Below, in pieces: positions 24,762-32,664 of a stretch of DNA of 64,000 nucleotides (positions within the stretch are counted from its first letter, which is position 1; every line of letters starts with the position of its first letter). Under the pieces are notes generated by a model that was given only the letters and a program-made list of their open reading frames with translations, had not been told where the DNA came from and searched no databases. The translations under genes were made by a program, and so were the position numbers. The DNA is from JALYQB01 sp035640155 (lineage in GTDB: Bacteria; Actinomycetota; Actinomycetes; Mycobacteriales; Pseudonocardiaceae), in contig DASQWR010000240.1 in assembly GCA_035640155.1 (NCBI GenBank), positions 24,156-88,155 on the forward strand. The letters are read 5' to 3'.

Positions 24762-24778
24762 CGGTGGTTGGGCCACCG
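24762..24778. terminator. Short hairpin between convergent EamA and PNPOx genes
   Basis: A 6-bp stem (cggtgg / ccaccg) with a 5-base loop sits in the 78-bp gap between two converging genes, 12 bases before the end of the minus-strand gene. It is weak but in the expected place. Confidence 0.35.
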
Positions 24779-24790
24779 TGGACGAGACGG

Positions 24791-25258
24791 TCAGCTGAAC
24801 GTCCAGCGTGTGGGGGAGCCAGTGAAGTCGGCCTCCCGCAGCGCGATCACTACCCGCGGTGGCACCCGGACGGTGGAGTTGACGTTCGGGTTGAGGAAGT
24901 CGACGCCGAGGTCGGTGCCGTACTTGGCGTTCGACGCGTCGAGGAAGGCCGCGATCAGGCCGGGGTCGAGCACCACCTCGGCGATCCCCTGCAGCAGCAC
25001 CGGCTGCTCGGCATCCTCGGTGGTCAGTGCGCAGCGCGGCTGGTGCGTGAGGTTGCGCATCTTGCGGGACTGCCCGCCACCAGAGAACCACAGCGCACCG
25101 TCGAGCCAGGCACCCCACACCGGCATCGCGTGCGGCTGCCCGTCCGGGCTGACGGTGGCCAGCCAGTAGTTCCGCGAGCCGGTGAGCTGCTGCACGGCCC
25201 AGGACCACGGCAACAGGCCGCTGCCCTGCTCGGCCGGCAGCATCCCGTATCCTGGCAT
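24791..25258 (-). CDS. Pyridoxamine 5'-phosphate oxidase-fold protein (FMN/F420-dependent oxidoreductase-like)
   Basis: The 155-residue split-beta-barrel protein shows LTGSRNYWLATVSPDGQPHA followed by MPVWGAWLDGALWFSGG, the standard PNPOx-like flavin- or F420-binding opening. Then come QSRKMRNLTHQPRCALTTED and QGIAEVVLDPGLI. The C-terminal TRWTFS is typical of actinobacterial members. Cofactor (FMN or F420) and substrate cannot be decided. The ATG at 25258 (MPGYGMLPAEQG) fits the family start; ATG 25243 is an alternative. It is 35 bp downstream of the DUF1707 gene on the same strand. Confidence 0.85.
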   Translation of the reverse strand: MPGYGMLPAEQGSGLLPWSWAVQQLTGSRNYWLATVSPDGQPHAMPVWGAWLDGALWFSGGGQSRKMRNLTHQPRCALTTEDAEQPVLLQGIAEVVLDPGLIAAFLDASNAKYGTDLGVDFLNPNVNSTVRVPPRVVIALREADFTGSPTRWTFS

Positions 25259-25293
25259 CGACGGCCTGCTGGTGGAGCTGGGTTCCTGGCCGG

Positions 25294-25923
25294 TCACCAG
25301 TGCCGCCAGCGGTGGCCCGCGCTGATCGCGCGCACATGGCGGCGGGCATCGGCGAGGGAATCCCTGGATGCCTCCGTCGGCACCCGCCACACGTCGATCC
25401 CACCCATGATCGACACTGCCTGGATCCGGATCACCGGCGCGCCCGGCCGGGCTGGTGCGCCACCGCCGTGCTGGTCGTTGCCGCCGAACAGCGCGAACCC
25501 GTCGACCTGTACCTCGACGCCCTCGGGCAGGTAGATGTCCTGTCCGCCCATCACGGCGACCGCGTTGATGGTCAGCTCGCCGCCGTCGAGTTCGGCGTGC
25601 CGCAGGTCGAGCTCGTTGCCGCCCATCACCGTGATCGAGTTCAGCCGGCGATCAAGCCGGCTCCGGCCGGTGATGTCCGCGCCGCCGAACAGCGAGACGA
25701 GCCAGCGACGGGGCACCGGCCGCGCGGGGGATGGGGTGTCCAGCGCGGGCAGGTCGGCGGTGACCCTGGCCAGCTCGGCGGCAGAGGTAGCCCGGTAGCT
25801 GTCCTGGGCGCGCTCGTCGAACTCGGCCAGTGTCAGATGTCCGGCACCGATGTGCTCGGTGAGCCGGGCAATGGCGGCGTCCCGCTGCTGGTCGGTGGGT
25901 GGAGGCTCGGGCAGGTCGCTCAC
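25294..25923 (-). CDS. DUF1707 (SHOCT-like) and LiaF-C-like domain protein
   Basis: The 209-residue protein has an N-terminal DUF1707 domain (about residues 11-61: DQQRDAAIARLTEHIGAGHL, TLAEFDERAQDSYRAT) and a C-terminal repeat-rich beta region. There the G-G-x-(D/E) pattern recurs (FGGADITGRSR, MGGNELDLRHAEL, MGGQDIYLPEG, FGGNDQ, MGGIDVW), as in the cell-wall-active antibiotic response/LiaF C-terminal domain. No membrane helix is seen, so it is probably cytoplasmic or membrane-associated. A link to envelope stress is inferred from the domain. GTG start at 25923; divergent from the broken vapB. Confidence 0.85.
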   Translation of the reverse strand: MSDLPEPPPTDQQRDAAIARLTEHIGAGHLTLAEFDERAQDSYRATSAAELARVTADLPALDTPSPARPVPRRWLVSLFGGADITGRSRLDRRLNSITVMGGNELDLRHAELDGGELTINAVAVMGGQDIYLPEGVEVQVDGFALFGGNDQHGGGAPARPGAPVIRIQAVSIMGGIDVWRVPTEASRDSLADARRHVRAISAGHRWRHW

Positions 25924-26012
25924 TCGGTCACGGTAGCGCGGCGAGGGGGTCGCCGAGCGCGGAAAACGTTCGACTAACCAACCCCACCCGTCCTGCTGCT
26001 ACCATGTAGCAC

Positions 26013-26279
26013 ATGGACAGCATCGGTGTGCGGGAGCTGTGACAGTACGCCAGCCGCTACCTGGTGCGGGTGGCGGCTGGCGAGACGGTGCAGATCACAG
26101 ATCGTGGCCGGCCTGTCGCCCGCCTGGTGCCACCCGCGATCGATAGTTGGGACGAGCTGATCGCTACCGGCAGGGTACTGGCGCCTGAGGAGCCCGGTGA
26201 CCTGCTCGATGAGGCGCCGTTGGACCAGCAAGTACCTGCTTCGGCGTGGCTGACCAAGGCCCGCGAGCACGAGCGGTGA
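26013..26279 (+). pseudogene. vapB: VapB/Phd-type antitoxin with premature stop at codon 10
   Basis: The frame starts MDSIGVREL, then TGA at 26040-26042, then continues QYASRYLVRVAAGETVQITD and RGRPVARLVP to a stop that overlaps the toxin start as GTGA. Family members have Arg at the stop position (REL-R-QNAS), so a single CGA to TGA change explains it. The fragment could reinitiate at GTG 26064 but would lack the AbrB/Phd-like DNA-binding start. The partner toxin is also damaged, so the locus looks inactive. Confidence 0.85.
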
Positions 26280-26620
26280 CGCTCTATCTGGACTCGTCGG
26301 CCATCGTGAAGCTCGTCCAGCGCGAGGCGGAGTCGGACGCCCTGCGCCGCTATCTCCGTCGGCATCGCATCGGCATGATCAGGCTGGCGCGCCGCCAGCT
26401 CGCCCGGCTCTACCTCGTTCCGCTGCATCGCAACCTCCTCGACGAGGCAGCGGAGATGGGCGATGTCGTCCTGCGCAGCCTCGACGCGGTGCACCTGGCC
26501 TCGGCGGCCCAACTGGGTGCCCACCTGCGCGCGGTCGTCACCTACGACACCCGGATGCAGACAGCGGCAGCTCGGCTGCACAGTGGCAGGCGCGCGCGGT
26601 CAGTGCTGCCGCGATCGAGT
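26276..26620 (+). pseudogene. vapC: VapC (PIN domain) toxin, internally deleted and frameshifted
   Basis: It begins LYLDSSAIVKLVQREAESDA, the PIN strand with its first catalytic Asp, then jumps from RRYLRRHRIGM to IRLARRQLARLYLVPL. The central helices carrying the conserved Glu are missing. SLDAVHLASAAQLGAHLRAV and VTYDTRM retain the other acidic residues. After TRMQTAAA the frame shifts: the expected LGCTVAGA ending is readable in the next frame. Two independent lesions show it is a decayed RNase toxin. The start overlaps the vapB stop as in intact operons. Confidence 0.85.
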
Positions 26621-26639
26621 ACCGCAGGCTCACCAGGTA

Positions 26640-27370
26640 CCAGCAGCAGAACCGGTTGCCGCACGGCTCGGCTCAGCGCTGGCCGAGCTGAGCACCCTCG
26701 CCGGGTGGTGCTGCTACGACATCGGGCTATGTCGCCGGGCGCGGTGGCACTACCGGCCGGCAATGGACCTCGCCGCGCGAGTCGGTGATGACCACCAGTT
26801 CGCTGACGTGCTGCAATACGTCGGCATCCTCGAACGGGTCGCAGGCCACCCGAACGATGCAGTGAATTTCTACCAGCTCGCTGGCGTCCGTCTCGGTGCG
26901 AAAAGTGATCTCGGACTGGTCGCGTGGGGGCATGGGTTGTCCGCTCTGCCGCTAGCTTACATGGGCCATGAACAGGCCACTGAGCACCTGCACAAAGCGC
27001 GGGAGGGTTGGCAGCCGTCGAACGCTTTTGAGCGCGCTGACATGCACTACCAGACCGCGCTGGTACAGGTGGAGCTGGGTAACTTGGACGGTGCGGAGCG
27101 ATTGGTGGCCCCCGATCAGCGGCGCGGGCCGACAACGGCGGCCGGTCGGTACCTTTGCGGGAAGTCCTCCGGGCGACGATCCATATGCAGGCCGGGGAGC
27201 CGCGAGGACTCACCATGGCCAAGGCCGCGATCGACGCCGTTGCGTTACTGCGCTCACAACGAGCGCGAGACCGACTCGTGCCGCTGATCTCAGCACTCGA
27301 CTCGCGCTCCGGCAGCGATTATCGGGAGCTTGGGCGGATGGCGCGGCAGGTTGCTATCATGAGGGTGTAG
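26640..27370 (+). pseudogene. Degenerate TPR-containing XRE-type regulator fragment
   Basis: Sequence from about 26667 reads as the tetratricopeptide part of the large actinobacterial HTH-TPR regulators: LAELSTLAGWCCYDIGLCRR, ARWHYRPAMDLAARVGDD, VAGHPNDAVNFYQLAG, ALPLAYMGHEQATEHL and MHYQTALVQVELGNLDGAER. Around 27110-27160 the frame shifts, and the ending continues in another frame as IHMQAGEPRGLTMAKAAIDA and SGSDYRELGRMARQVA. The N-terminal HTH is absent; the fragment abuts the broken vapC. It is a relic with base use less extreme than the surrounding core genes. Confidence 0.78.
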
Positions 27371-27403
27371 GTACCTGGCGTGTCTCGCCGCGCTCAGCGC
27401 TCT

Positions 27404-27481
27404 CTCCGTGGCCTTTCGGTCGGCGCGTAGGTGCAGCTCCCAGGATTCGAGCAGGGCGGCCAGATCGGGCGAGGCGGTCAT
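27404..27481 (-). pseudogene. 5' remnant of a tyrosine recombinase/integrase
   Basis: About 26 codons from an ATG at 27481 read MTASPDLAALLESWELHLRA and then DRKAT, the typical N-terminal core-binding (SAM-like) opening of actinobacterial tyrosine site-specific recombinases (SWELxLRAxRKSPxT). Similarity stops abruptly after RKAT. It is the start of a lost integrase, left between the decayed toxin-antitoxin region and sigA. Confidence 0.5.
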
Positions 27482-27506
27482 GCCCGATATCAACCCATCC
27501 GGATCA

Positions 27507-28904
27507 TCAGTCCAGGTAGTCGCGCAGCACCTGGGAGCGTGACGGGTGGCGCAGCTTCGACATGGTCTTGGACTCGATCTGGCGGATCCGCTCCCGGGTC
27601 ACCCCGTAGACCTGGCCGATCTCATCGAGGGTGCGGGGCTGCCCGTCGGTGAGCCCGAAGCGCAGCCGCACCACGCCCGCCTCGCGCTCGGACAGCGTCG
27701 CCAGCACGGACTGCAGCTGGTCCTGCAGCAGCGTGAACGACACCGCGTCCACGGCCACCACGGCTTCGGAGTCCTCGATGAAGTCACCGAGCTGGCTGTC
27801 GCCTTCGTCCCCGATGGTCTGGTCGAGCGAGATGGGCTCCCGGGCGTACTGCTGGATCTCCAGCACCTTCTCCGGGGTGATGTCCATCTCCTTCGCCAGC
27901 TCCTCCGGGGTGGGCTCGCGGCCCAGGTCCTGAAGCAGCTCCCGCTGGATCCGGCCGAGCTTGTTGATGACCTCGACCATGTGCACCGGGATCCGGATGG
28001 TGCGGGCCTGGTCGGCCATCGCTCGGGTGATCGCCTGCCGGATCCACCAGGTGGCGTAGGTGGAGAACTTGTAACCCTTGGTGTAGTCGAACTTCTCGAC
28101 GGCGCGGATCAGGCCGAGGTTGCCCTCCTGGATCAGGTCCAGGAACGCCATGCCGCGGCCGGTGTAGCGCTTCGCCAGGGACACCACGAGCCGAAGGTTT
28201 GCCTCCAGCAGGTGGTTCTTCGCGCGCTCGCCGTCGCGGACGATCCAGCGCAGGTCGCGGCGTAGCTGCGAGGACAGCTTCTCGGTGGTCTCCTCGACCT
28301 TGCGCACCCGTTCCGCGGCGTAGAGCCCGGCCTCGATGCGTTTGGCGAGCTCCACCTCCTCCTCGGCGTTGAGCAGTGCCACCTTGCCGATCTGCTTGAG
28401 GTAGGCGCGGACCGAGTCGGCCGAGGCGGTGAGCTCGGCGTCCTTGCGGGCCTGCCGCAACGCCTCGGACTCCTCCTCGTCCCAGACGAAGTCCTCGCCG
28501 CCGGGACCCTTACGGGCCGCAGCCTCCTCGGGGGTCTCCTCGACCTCGGCCACCACGATGTCCTCGACCTCCGCGACCGCGATGTCCTCGACCTCGGCGA
28601 GGTCCTCGGCGGCGGGCCCACCCTCGAGCTCCGGGGCGTCGGCATCGGCCGGGGCGGGAGGCACGAGGGCCTCCGCCGGCTCGGCCGTCGTCGAGGGCGT
28701 CTTGCGTTGTGCGGTCTTGCTAGCCGACCGGGCCGCCCTGCTCCTGGTCGCGGTGCCAATGGACACCGAGCCCGGAGAGGGCACTGCGGCCAGATCGGCG
28801 GTCACCTCGGCGCTACCGCTGGTGCCACCCCGGCCGGACGGCTTCTTGGTGGCCGTCTCCGGCGTGGAGGCGGAGCGTCGGGATGCGGATTCTGCGGCTG
28901 CCAC
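27507..28904 (-). CDS. sigA: Principal RNA polymerase sigma factor SigA/HrdB
   Basis: The 465-residue primary sigma factor has an N-terminal 150 residues that are low-complexity, first basic/Ser-Thr-rich, then acidic (EVEDIAVAEVEDIVVAEVEE). Region 1.2 follows (SVRAYLKQIGKVALLNAEEE), then region 2 (NLRLVVSLAKRYTGRGMAFL, YATWWIRQAITRAMADQ), region 3 (EELAKEMDITPEKVLEIQ) and region 4 (VVRLRFGLTDGQPRTLDEIG, GVTRERIRQIESKTMSKLRH). The ending SQVLRDYLD is characteristic of actinobacterial SigA. GTG start at 28904 with GAAAGG upstream. A TACAAT -10 box lies 150 bp upstream. Order sigA-ppgK-suhB matches Rv2703-Rv2701c. Confidence 0.97.
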   Translation of the reverse strand: MAAAESASRRSASTPETATKKPSGRGGTSGSAEVTADLAAVPSPGSVSIGTATRSRAARSASKTAQRKTPSTTAEPAEALVPPAPADADAPELEGGPAAEDLAEVEDIAVAEVEDIVVAEVEETPEEAAARKGPGGEDFVWDEEESEALRQARKDAELTASADSVRAYLKQIGKVALLNAEEEVELAKRIEAGLYAAERVRKVEETTEKLSSQLRRDLRWIVRDGERAKNHLLEANLRLVVSLAKRYTGRGMAFLDLIQEGNLGLIRAVEKFDYTKGYKFSTYATWWIRQAITRAMADQARTIRIPVHMVEVINKLGRIQRELLQDLGREPTPEELAKEMDITPEKVLEIQQYAREPISLDQTIGDEGDSQLGDFIEDSEAVVAVDAVSFTLLQDQLQSVLATLSEREAGVVRLRFGLTDGQPRTLDEIGQVYGVTRERIRQIESKTMSKLRHPSRSQVLRDYLD

Positions 28905-29054
28905 GGACGGCCTTTCGAGACGGTCGGTGTTCGACTGGGTCTGTTATGCCGGTCGTCGTTCCGGGCTACGCCGATGCGGGGACCGAACCTCGGCACCAGG
29001 AATGTGGCGCCGGGAGCGGTGTGGACCAGCGGCTCGGGAACGATGCCGTGCCTC

Positions 29055-29060
29055 ATTGTA
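29055..29060 (-). promoter_or_regulatory. Candidate -10 element (TACAAT) for sigA
   Basis: On the minus strand TACAAT occurs in the otherwise GC-rich 209-bp gap between ppgK and sigA, with no strong -35 hexamer at 17-bp spacing (ggaccg). It would give a leader of about 140 bases before the sigA GTG. Actinobacterial housekeeping promoters often rely mainly on the -10 box. Confidence 0.45.
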
Positions 29061-29113
29061 ACGGCGCAGGCGGCCTGCGGTCCGAACGTGCTCCCGGACC
29101 CAGACGGCTGACA

Positions 29114-29866
29114 TCAGGGTACCCTACCCTCCGCTGCGGCCGCCGCCGCGCCGACGATGCCCGCGCTGTTCTGCAGCAACGCTGCCACCACCTCGGTGCG
29201 GCACTCCAGCAGCGGCAGCCACGTCTGCGCCTTCTTGCTCACCCCGCCACCCGCGATGATCAGGTCGGGCCACACGAGGTTCTCCAGCACCTGGAGGTAG
29301 CGCGACACCCGGCCGGCCCACTCCTCCCACGAGAGGTCCTCGGCGTCTCGCGCGGCGGCGGCGGCGCGGGTCTCGGCGTCGTACCCGTCGACCTCCAGGT
29401 GACCGAACTCGGTGTTGGGCACCAGCTCCCCCTCGAGGAACAGTGCGCTGCCGATCCCGGTGCCGAAGGTCAGCAGTACGACCACCCCGGCGCAGCCGCG
29501 TCCGGCACCGAAACGCATCTCGGCCAGACCGGCGGCATCGGCGTCGTTGAGCACCACCACCGGCAAGCCGGTGCGGCGGTGGAAAAGATCAGCGGCGTCG
29601 GTGCCGATCCACGCGACATCCACGTTCGCAGCTGTGTGCGCCCTGCCCTGCTTGACCACGGAGGGCAGCGTCACGCCCAGCGGACCCGTCCACCCGAAGT
29701 GTTCGACGACCAGCCCCACCACGTCTGCCACCGCGTCCGGAGCGGACGGCTGCGGGGTGGGGATGCGCAACCGCTCGTCATCCAGCGAACCGACCCGCAG
29801 GTCCACCGGCGCGCCCTTGATCCCGGAACCACCGATGTCCACCCCGAATCCGCGCGTGCTGGCCAT
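29114..29866 (-). CDS. ppgK: Polyphosphate glucokinase
   Basis: Phosphorylates glucose using inorganic polyphosphate (or ATP) as donor; a 250-residue ROK-family kinase. Evidence: FGVDIGGSGIKGAPVDL (phosphate-1 motif), LGVTLPSVVKQG, VVLNDADAAGLAEMRFGAG (catalytic Asp), VVVLLTFGTGIGSALFLEGE, and the polyphosphate-glucokinase-specific LVPNTEFGHLEVDG. DLIIAGGGVSKKAQTWLPLL closes the fold. The ATG at 29866 fits the family start and has GAGGCGAG in front. It lies upstream of sigA and divergent from suhB, as in mycobacteria. Confidence 0.96.
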   Translation of the reverse strand: MASTRGFGVDIGGSGIKGAPVDLRVGSLDDERLRIPTPQPSAPDAVADVVGLVVEHFGWTGPLGVTLPSVVKQGRAHTAANVDVAWIGTDAADLFHRRTGLPVVVLNDADAAGLAEMRFGAGRGCAGVVVLLTFGTGIGSALFLEGELVPNTEFGHLEVDGYDAETRAAAAARDAEDLSWEEWAGRVSRYLQVLENLVWPDLIIAGGGVSKKAQTWLPLLECRTEVVAALLQNSAGIVGAAAAAAEGRVP

Positions 29867-29946
29867 CTCGCCTCGGTCCCTTTCCCGTGGTACCGCCACC
29901 ACGGGCAGCAACCCTAGCCGCCGGGACGCTCGGGCGATGTGGTCGG

Positions 29947-30819
29947 ATGGCCACCGTGGCGACCGGGCGCACTCCTGCGGACCTCGATGGTGAAGGCTCC
30001 GACGGCGGGGAGGTTGAGCGGTTGCGGGCCGTGGCGGTGGACGTCGCGCGCGAGGTGGGGGAGCTCACCGTGGCGGTGCGCGCGTCCGCGGTGGCCGACG
30101 TTGCCACCAAGAGCAGCGACACCGACGTGGTCACTTCAGGCGACACCGCCGCCGAGCGTCTGGCCCGCGAGCTGCTGGCGTGCTACCGCCCCGGCGATCC
30201 GGTGCTGGGAGAGGAGGAGGGCGGCGGCGAGGTGGCGCCGGGCGCCGTCTGCTGGGTGGTCGATCCGATCGACGGCACGGTCAACTACCTGTATGGCCTG
30301 CCCTGGTGGGCGGTGTCGGTGGGGGCGCAGCGAGATGGCGTCACACTGGCCGGGGCGGTGGTGCAGCCGCCATCGGGGCGGTGCTGGAGCGCTGCCCGTG
30401 GCGGGGGCGCCGAGTGCGACGGGTCCCCGCTGCGCGTCACCCAGGTCAGCGCACTGGACCAGGCCCTGGTTGGCACCGGATTCAGCTACCGGGCCGAGCG
30501 CAGGGCCCGGCAGGCTGCCCTGGTGACCGCGTTGCTGCCCCGGGTGCGTGATATCCGGCGTGTCGGCTCCGCGGCGCTCGACCTGTGCGCGGTCGCCTCG
30601 GGATGGCTCGACGGATACGTCGAGCACGGGTTGCACCGTTGGGACTGGGCCGCGGGCGCTCTCGTCGCCGCGGAAGCCGGCGCTGTGCTGCGGCTGCCCG
30701 GTGAGGCCGCGGACGGACTGGCTGCCGACGGGTTGGGGGATGCGGTGCTCGCCGCTGCCCCCGGGATCGCAGCTGACCTGGTGACGTTGCTGCGCGACTG
30801 CGAGGCCGGGCAGGTGTGA
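29947..30819 (+). CDS. suhB: Inositol-1-monophosphatase family protein
   Basis: The 290-residue Mg2+/Li+-sensitive phosphatase carries DVATKSSDTDVVTSGDTAAE, LGEEEGGG (metal Glu), CWVVDPIDGTVNYLYGLPWW (the WxxDPxDGTxNF signature) and HRWDWAAGALVAAEAGAVL (second signature with the metal Asp). In actinobacteria it supplies myo-inositol for phosphatidylinositol and mycothiol. The position next to ppgK and cei matches Rv2701c. The ATG at 29947 was chosen; about 40 N-terminal residues before the first helix are variable. It converges on cei with a one-base gap. Confidence 0.94.
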   Translation: MATVATGRTPADLDGEGSDGGEVERLRAVAVDVAREVGELTVAVRASAVADVATKSSDTDVVTSGDTAAERLARELLACYRPGDPVLGEEEGGGEVAPGAVCWVVDPIDGTVNYLYGLPWWAVSVGAQRDGVTLAGAVVQPPSGRCWSAARGGGAECDGSPLRVTQVSALDQALVGTGFSYRAERRARQAALVTALLPRVRDIRRVGSAALDLCAVASGWLDGYVEHGLHRWDWAAGALVAAEAGAVLRLPGEAADGLAADGLGDAVLAAAPGIAADLVTLLRDCEAGQV

Positions 30820-30820
30820 G

Positions 30821-31540
30821 CTATCGCGCCGCCTCGCAGTCCACGTCGCGCGCCGCGTCGATCTGCTGCGGGTCGATCGCGGGCTGCACCGGCTGGGCTG
30901 CCTGGCCACCCTGGGCCGCCTGGCCGCCGTGGGGAGCCCCGGACGGCGGAGCGGGCTGCCCCAGCCGCACCAAGCTCGCCAGCACGGACTGGGCCTCCGC
31001 GTTGGGTGCCAGCCCGGTGAAGCTGGTACCCAACGCCAGGTCCACCACATCGCCGGGCCGCGGGTCGCGCACCAGCTCCGCGCAGGGCACCACCAGGCTC
31101 AGGGTGCGCGCTGCCCCGATGCCGCCTCCCCCGAACCGGATCTGCCCGGGACAGTTGAGTTCGAACGTCGGGTGCAACGGGTCGTTCGCCGGCTCGGCCG
31201 CGGGCCGGAAGCCGAGATCAGTCAGACCGGCCGAGACGATGGCTGCCTCCCCCCGCTGGCCGTTCCCGTTGAGCACCTGGACCCGGGCGAGCTGCGGCGG
31301 AGCGGGTGGCACCTCGTCCAGCGCCGTCCGATCCAGCACCTCCCCCGAAGGCGGCGCGCCGGCCACGGCTGGAGGCGGCGGGCAGTCCAGGGCTGCCTGG
31401 GAACTGGTGGACCCGAGCACGGTCAGCCACACTGTTCCGGCGACGGAGCCGAGCAGCAGGATCAGCAGCAGCGCGGGCACGGGCTTGCGCCTGCGGTAGC
31501 GGAGCGACCGCAAACCTGGTGACGATCTGGCCGCAGCCAC
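30821..31540 (-). CDS. cei: LytR C-terminal domain envelope-integrity protein (Cei-like)
   Basis: The 239-residue single-pass membrane protein has a basic N-terminus (RSLRYRRRKP), one helix (about residues 20-42, VPALLLILLLGSVAGTVWLT) and an extracytoplasmic LytR_C domain. In it QLARVQVLNGNGQRGEAAIV is the hallmark VxVLNGxGxxGxA strand-loop. Paired cysteines (ALDCPPPP, FELNCPGQ, VVPCAEL, DVDCEAAR) could make disulfides. The GTG at 31540 has AGGGAGGA 9 bases upstream, which favours it over a GTG at 31579. The C-terminus has a GGQAAQGGQAAQ repeat. By position and domain it is the orthologue of Rv2700. Confidence 0.92.
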   Translation of the reverse strand: MAAARSSPGLRSLRYRRRKPVPALLLILLLGSVAGTVWLTVLGSTSSQAALDCPPPPAVAGAPPSGEVLDRTALDEVPPAPPQLARVQVLNGNGQRGEAAIVSAGLTDLGFRPAAEPANDPLHPTFELNCPGQIRFGGGGIGAARTLSLVVPCAELVRDPRPGDVVDLALGTSFTGLAPNAEAQSVLASLVRLGQPAPPSGAPHGGQAAQGGQAAQPVQPAIDPQQIDAARDVDCEAAR

Positions 31541-31888
31541 GGACCGGCGTCCTCCCTGGCGTGGGCACCCGTCGCGCACGGCGCCTGTTCGATCAGCCTA
31601 GGGGGCTGCAGCGGCCTGATGCAGCCGAACAGACCGCGTCCGGGTGCCGGTTCCCCCGGTCGAGGCGGTTCGCGCTGGAGAACGAGCCGGTGCGCGACAG
31701 GTGATCGCGACCTGGGTACCCTCGCGCCGCTCCGGTGGCTCCTGGCCCTGCCCCGCGCTGGGTGGACCAACCGTCCGGGCACGCCGTCGATGCTGCTCTG
31801 CGCCGTGAGCATCGTCACGGGCACAAATAACGACGCCCAAACGTTGTGCAGCGGCACGACACGTTACGAACAGGGGTGGGACGGGACA
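31541..31888. other. 348-bp divergent intergenic region between cei and the DUF4193 gene
   Basis: No open frame with coding character was found. The segment just upstream of the DUF4193 gene is locally AT-richer (gcacaaataacgacgccc, cacgttacgaacag) than the rest and probably holds its promoter, but no confident -35/-10 pair could be assigned. Confidence 0.5.
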
Positions 31889-32191
31889 ATGGCGACCGAC
31901 TACGACGCTCCGCGGCGCACCGAGACCGACGAGATGGCGGAGGACTCGCTGGAGGAGCTGAAGGCACGGCGAAACGAGGCACAGTCAGGCGCGGTCGACG
32001 TCGACGAGTCGGAGAGCGCGGAGAACTTCGAGCTGCCCGGTGCCGATCTGTCCGGCGAGGAGCTGACGGTTCGGGTGCTGCCCAAGCAGGCGGACGAGTT
32101 CACCTGCACGAGCTGCTTCCTGGTGCACCACCGCAGCCGTCTCGCCGAGATACCCGGCGGGCGGCTGATCTGTCGCGACTGTGCTGCCTGA
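31889..32191 (+). CDS. DUF4193 family zinc-ribbon protein
   Basis: The 100-residue acidic protein begins MATDYDAPRRTETDEMAEDS and contains an acidic middle (ENFELPGADLSGEELTVRVL). It ends in a zinc ribbon EFTCTSCFLVHHRSRLA...LICRDCA with two CxxC pairs. This is the actinobacterial DUF4193 family, equivalent to Rv2699c; function unknown, but the ribbon and acidic linker suggest interaction with nucleic acid or RNA polymerase. The ATG is preceded by gggacgggaca. Its last 92 bases overlap the converging DUF3093 frame. Confidence 0.92.
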   Translation: MATDYDAPRRTETDEMAEDSLEELKARRNEAQSGAVDVDESESAENFELPGADLSGEELTVRVLPKQADEFTCTSCFLVHHRSRLAEIPGGRLICRDCAA

Positions 32192-32639
32192 GCAGATCGG
32201 CGAGCTGCTCGCAGCGCCGCACGCTGAACAGCCAATACGGCGTGGGATCCTGGGGGTCGGTGAGCTCCACCCGCACCATCGGTCCGATCCACGGCCGGTG
32301 CACCACGAACGCGGCCGGGTCCAGCTCGGGCCCCAGCACCCGCCGCTTGTCCCCCGGCTGGACTGTGGCGATCCGCCCCGCATGGTGCAGCGGGAGGTGT
32401 GCAGGACCGACGTGCAGCTCGCCGGCCGTGACCCGCACCCGGTGCCGGCCGAGCCAGACCAGAACCGCCAGCGCCAGCGGCACCGTGAGCAGGTAGGGCA
32501 GCCACGCTCGCAGGCCGGGCTGGCCGAGATGCACCTCGGCGGCGAGCAGCGTCGCGATCGCGGCGCCGATCGGCCACCACCACCACGGCACGGTCAGCCG
32601 TTCGGTGAACTCCGGGCCTGGGGCGGGACGATCGGGCAC
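32100..32639 (-). CDS. DUF3093 family membrane protein
   Basis: The 179-residue protein begins EFTERLTVPWWWWPIGAAIA, continues with helices LLAAEVHLGQPGLRAWLPYL and LLTVPLALAVLVWLG, then the folded cytoplasmic part VRVTAGELHVGPAHLPLHHA and VVHRPWIGPMVRVELTDPQD. PTPYWLFSVRRCEQLADLL is the usual family ending. It matches Rv2698. The last ~30 codons run antisense through the DUF4193 gene with no family similarity, so the ancestral stop near 32190 seems to have been lost. It is divergent from dut with only 25 bp between the starts. Confidence 0.85.
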   Translation of the reverse strand: MPDRPAPGPEFTERLTVPWWWWPIGAAIATLLAAEVHLGQPGLRAWLPYLLTVPLALAVLVWLGRHRVRVTAGELHVGPAHLPLHHAGRIATVQPGDKRRVLGPELDPAAFVVHRPWIGPMVRVELTDPQDPTPYWLFSVRRCEQLADLLRQHSRDRSAARRVSRRDGCGGAPGSSSCR

Positions 32640-32664
32640 GTTGGCGAGGGTAGTCTCGCCCCCC

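Noticed and set aside
26013..26620. Functional VapBC toxin-antitoxin system
   Set aside because: The antitoxin has an in-frame stop and the toxin lacks its central catalytic segment and is frameshifted.
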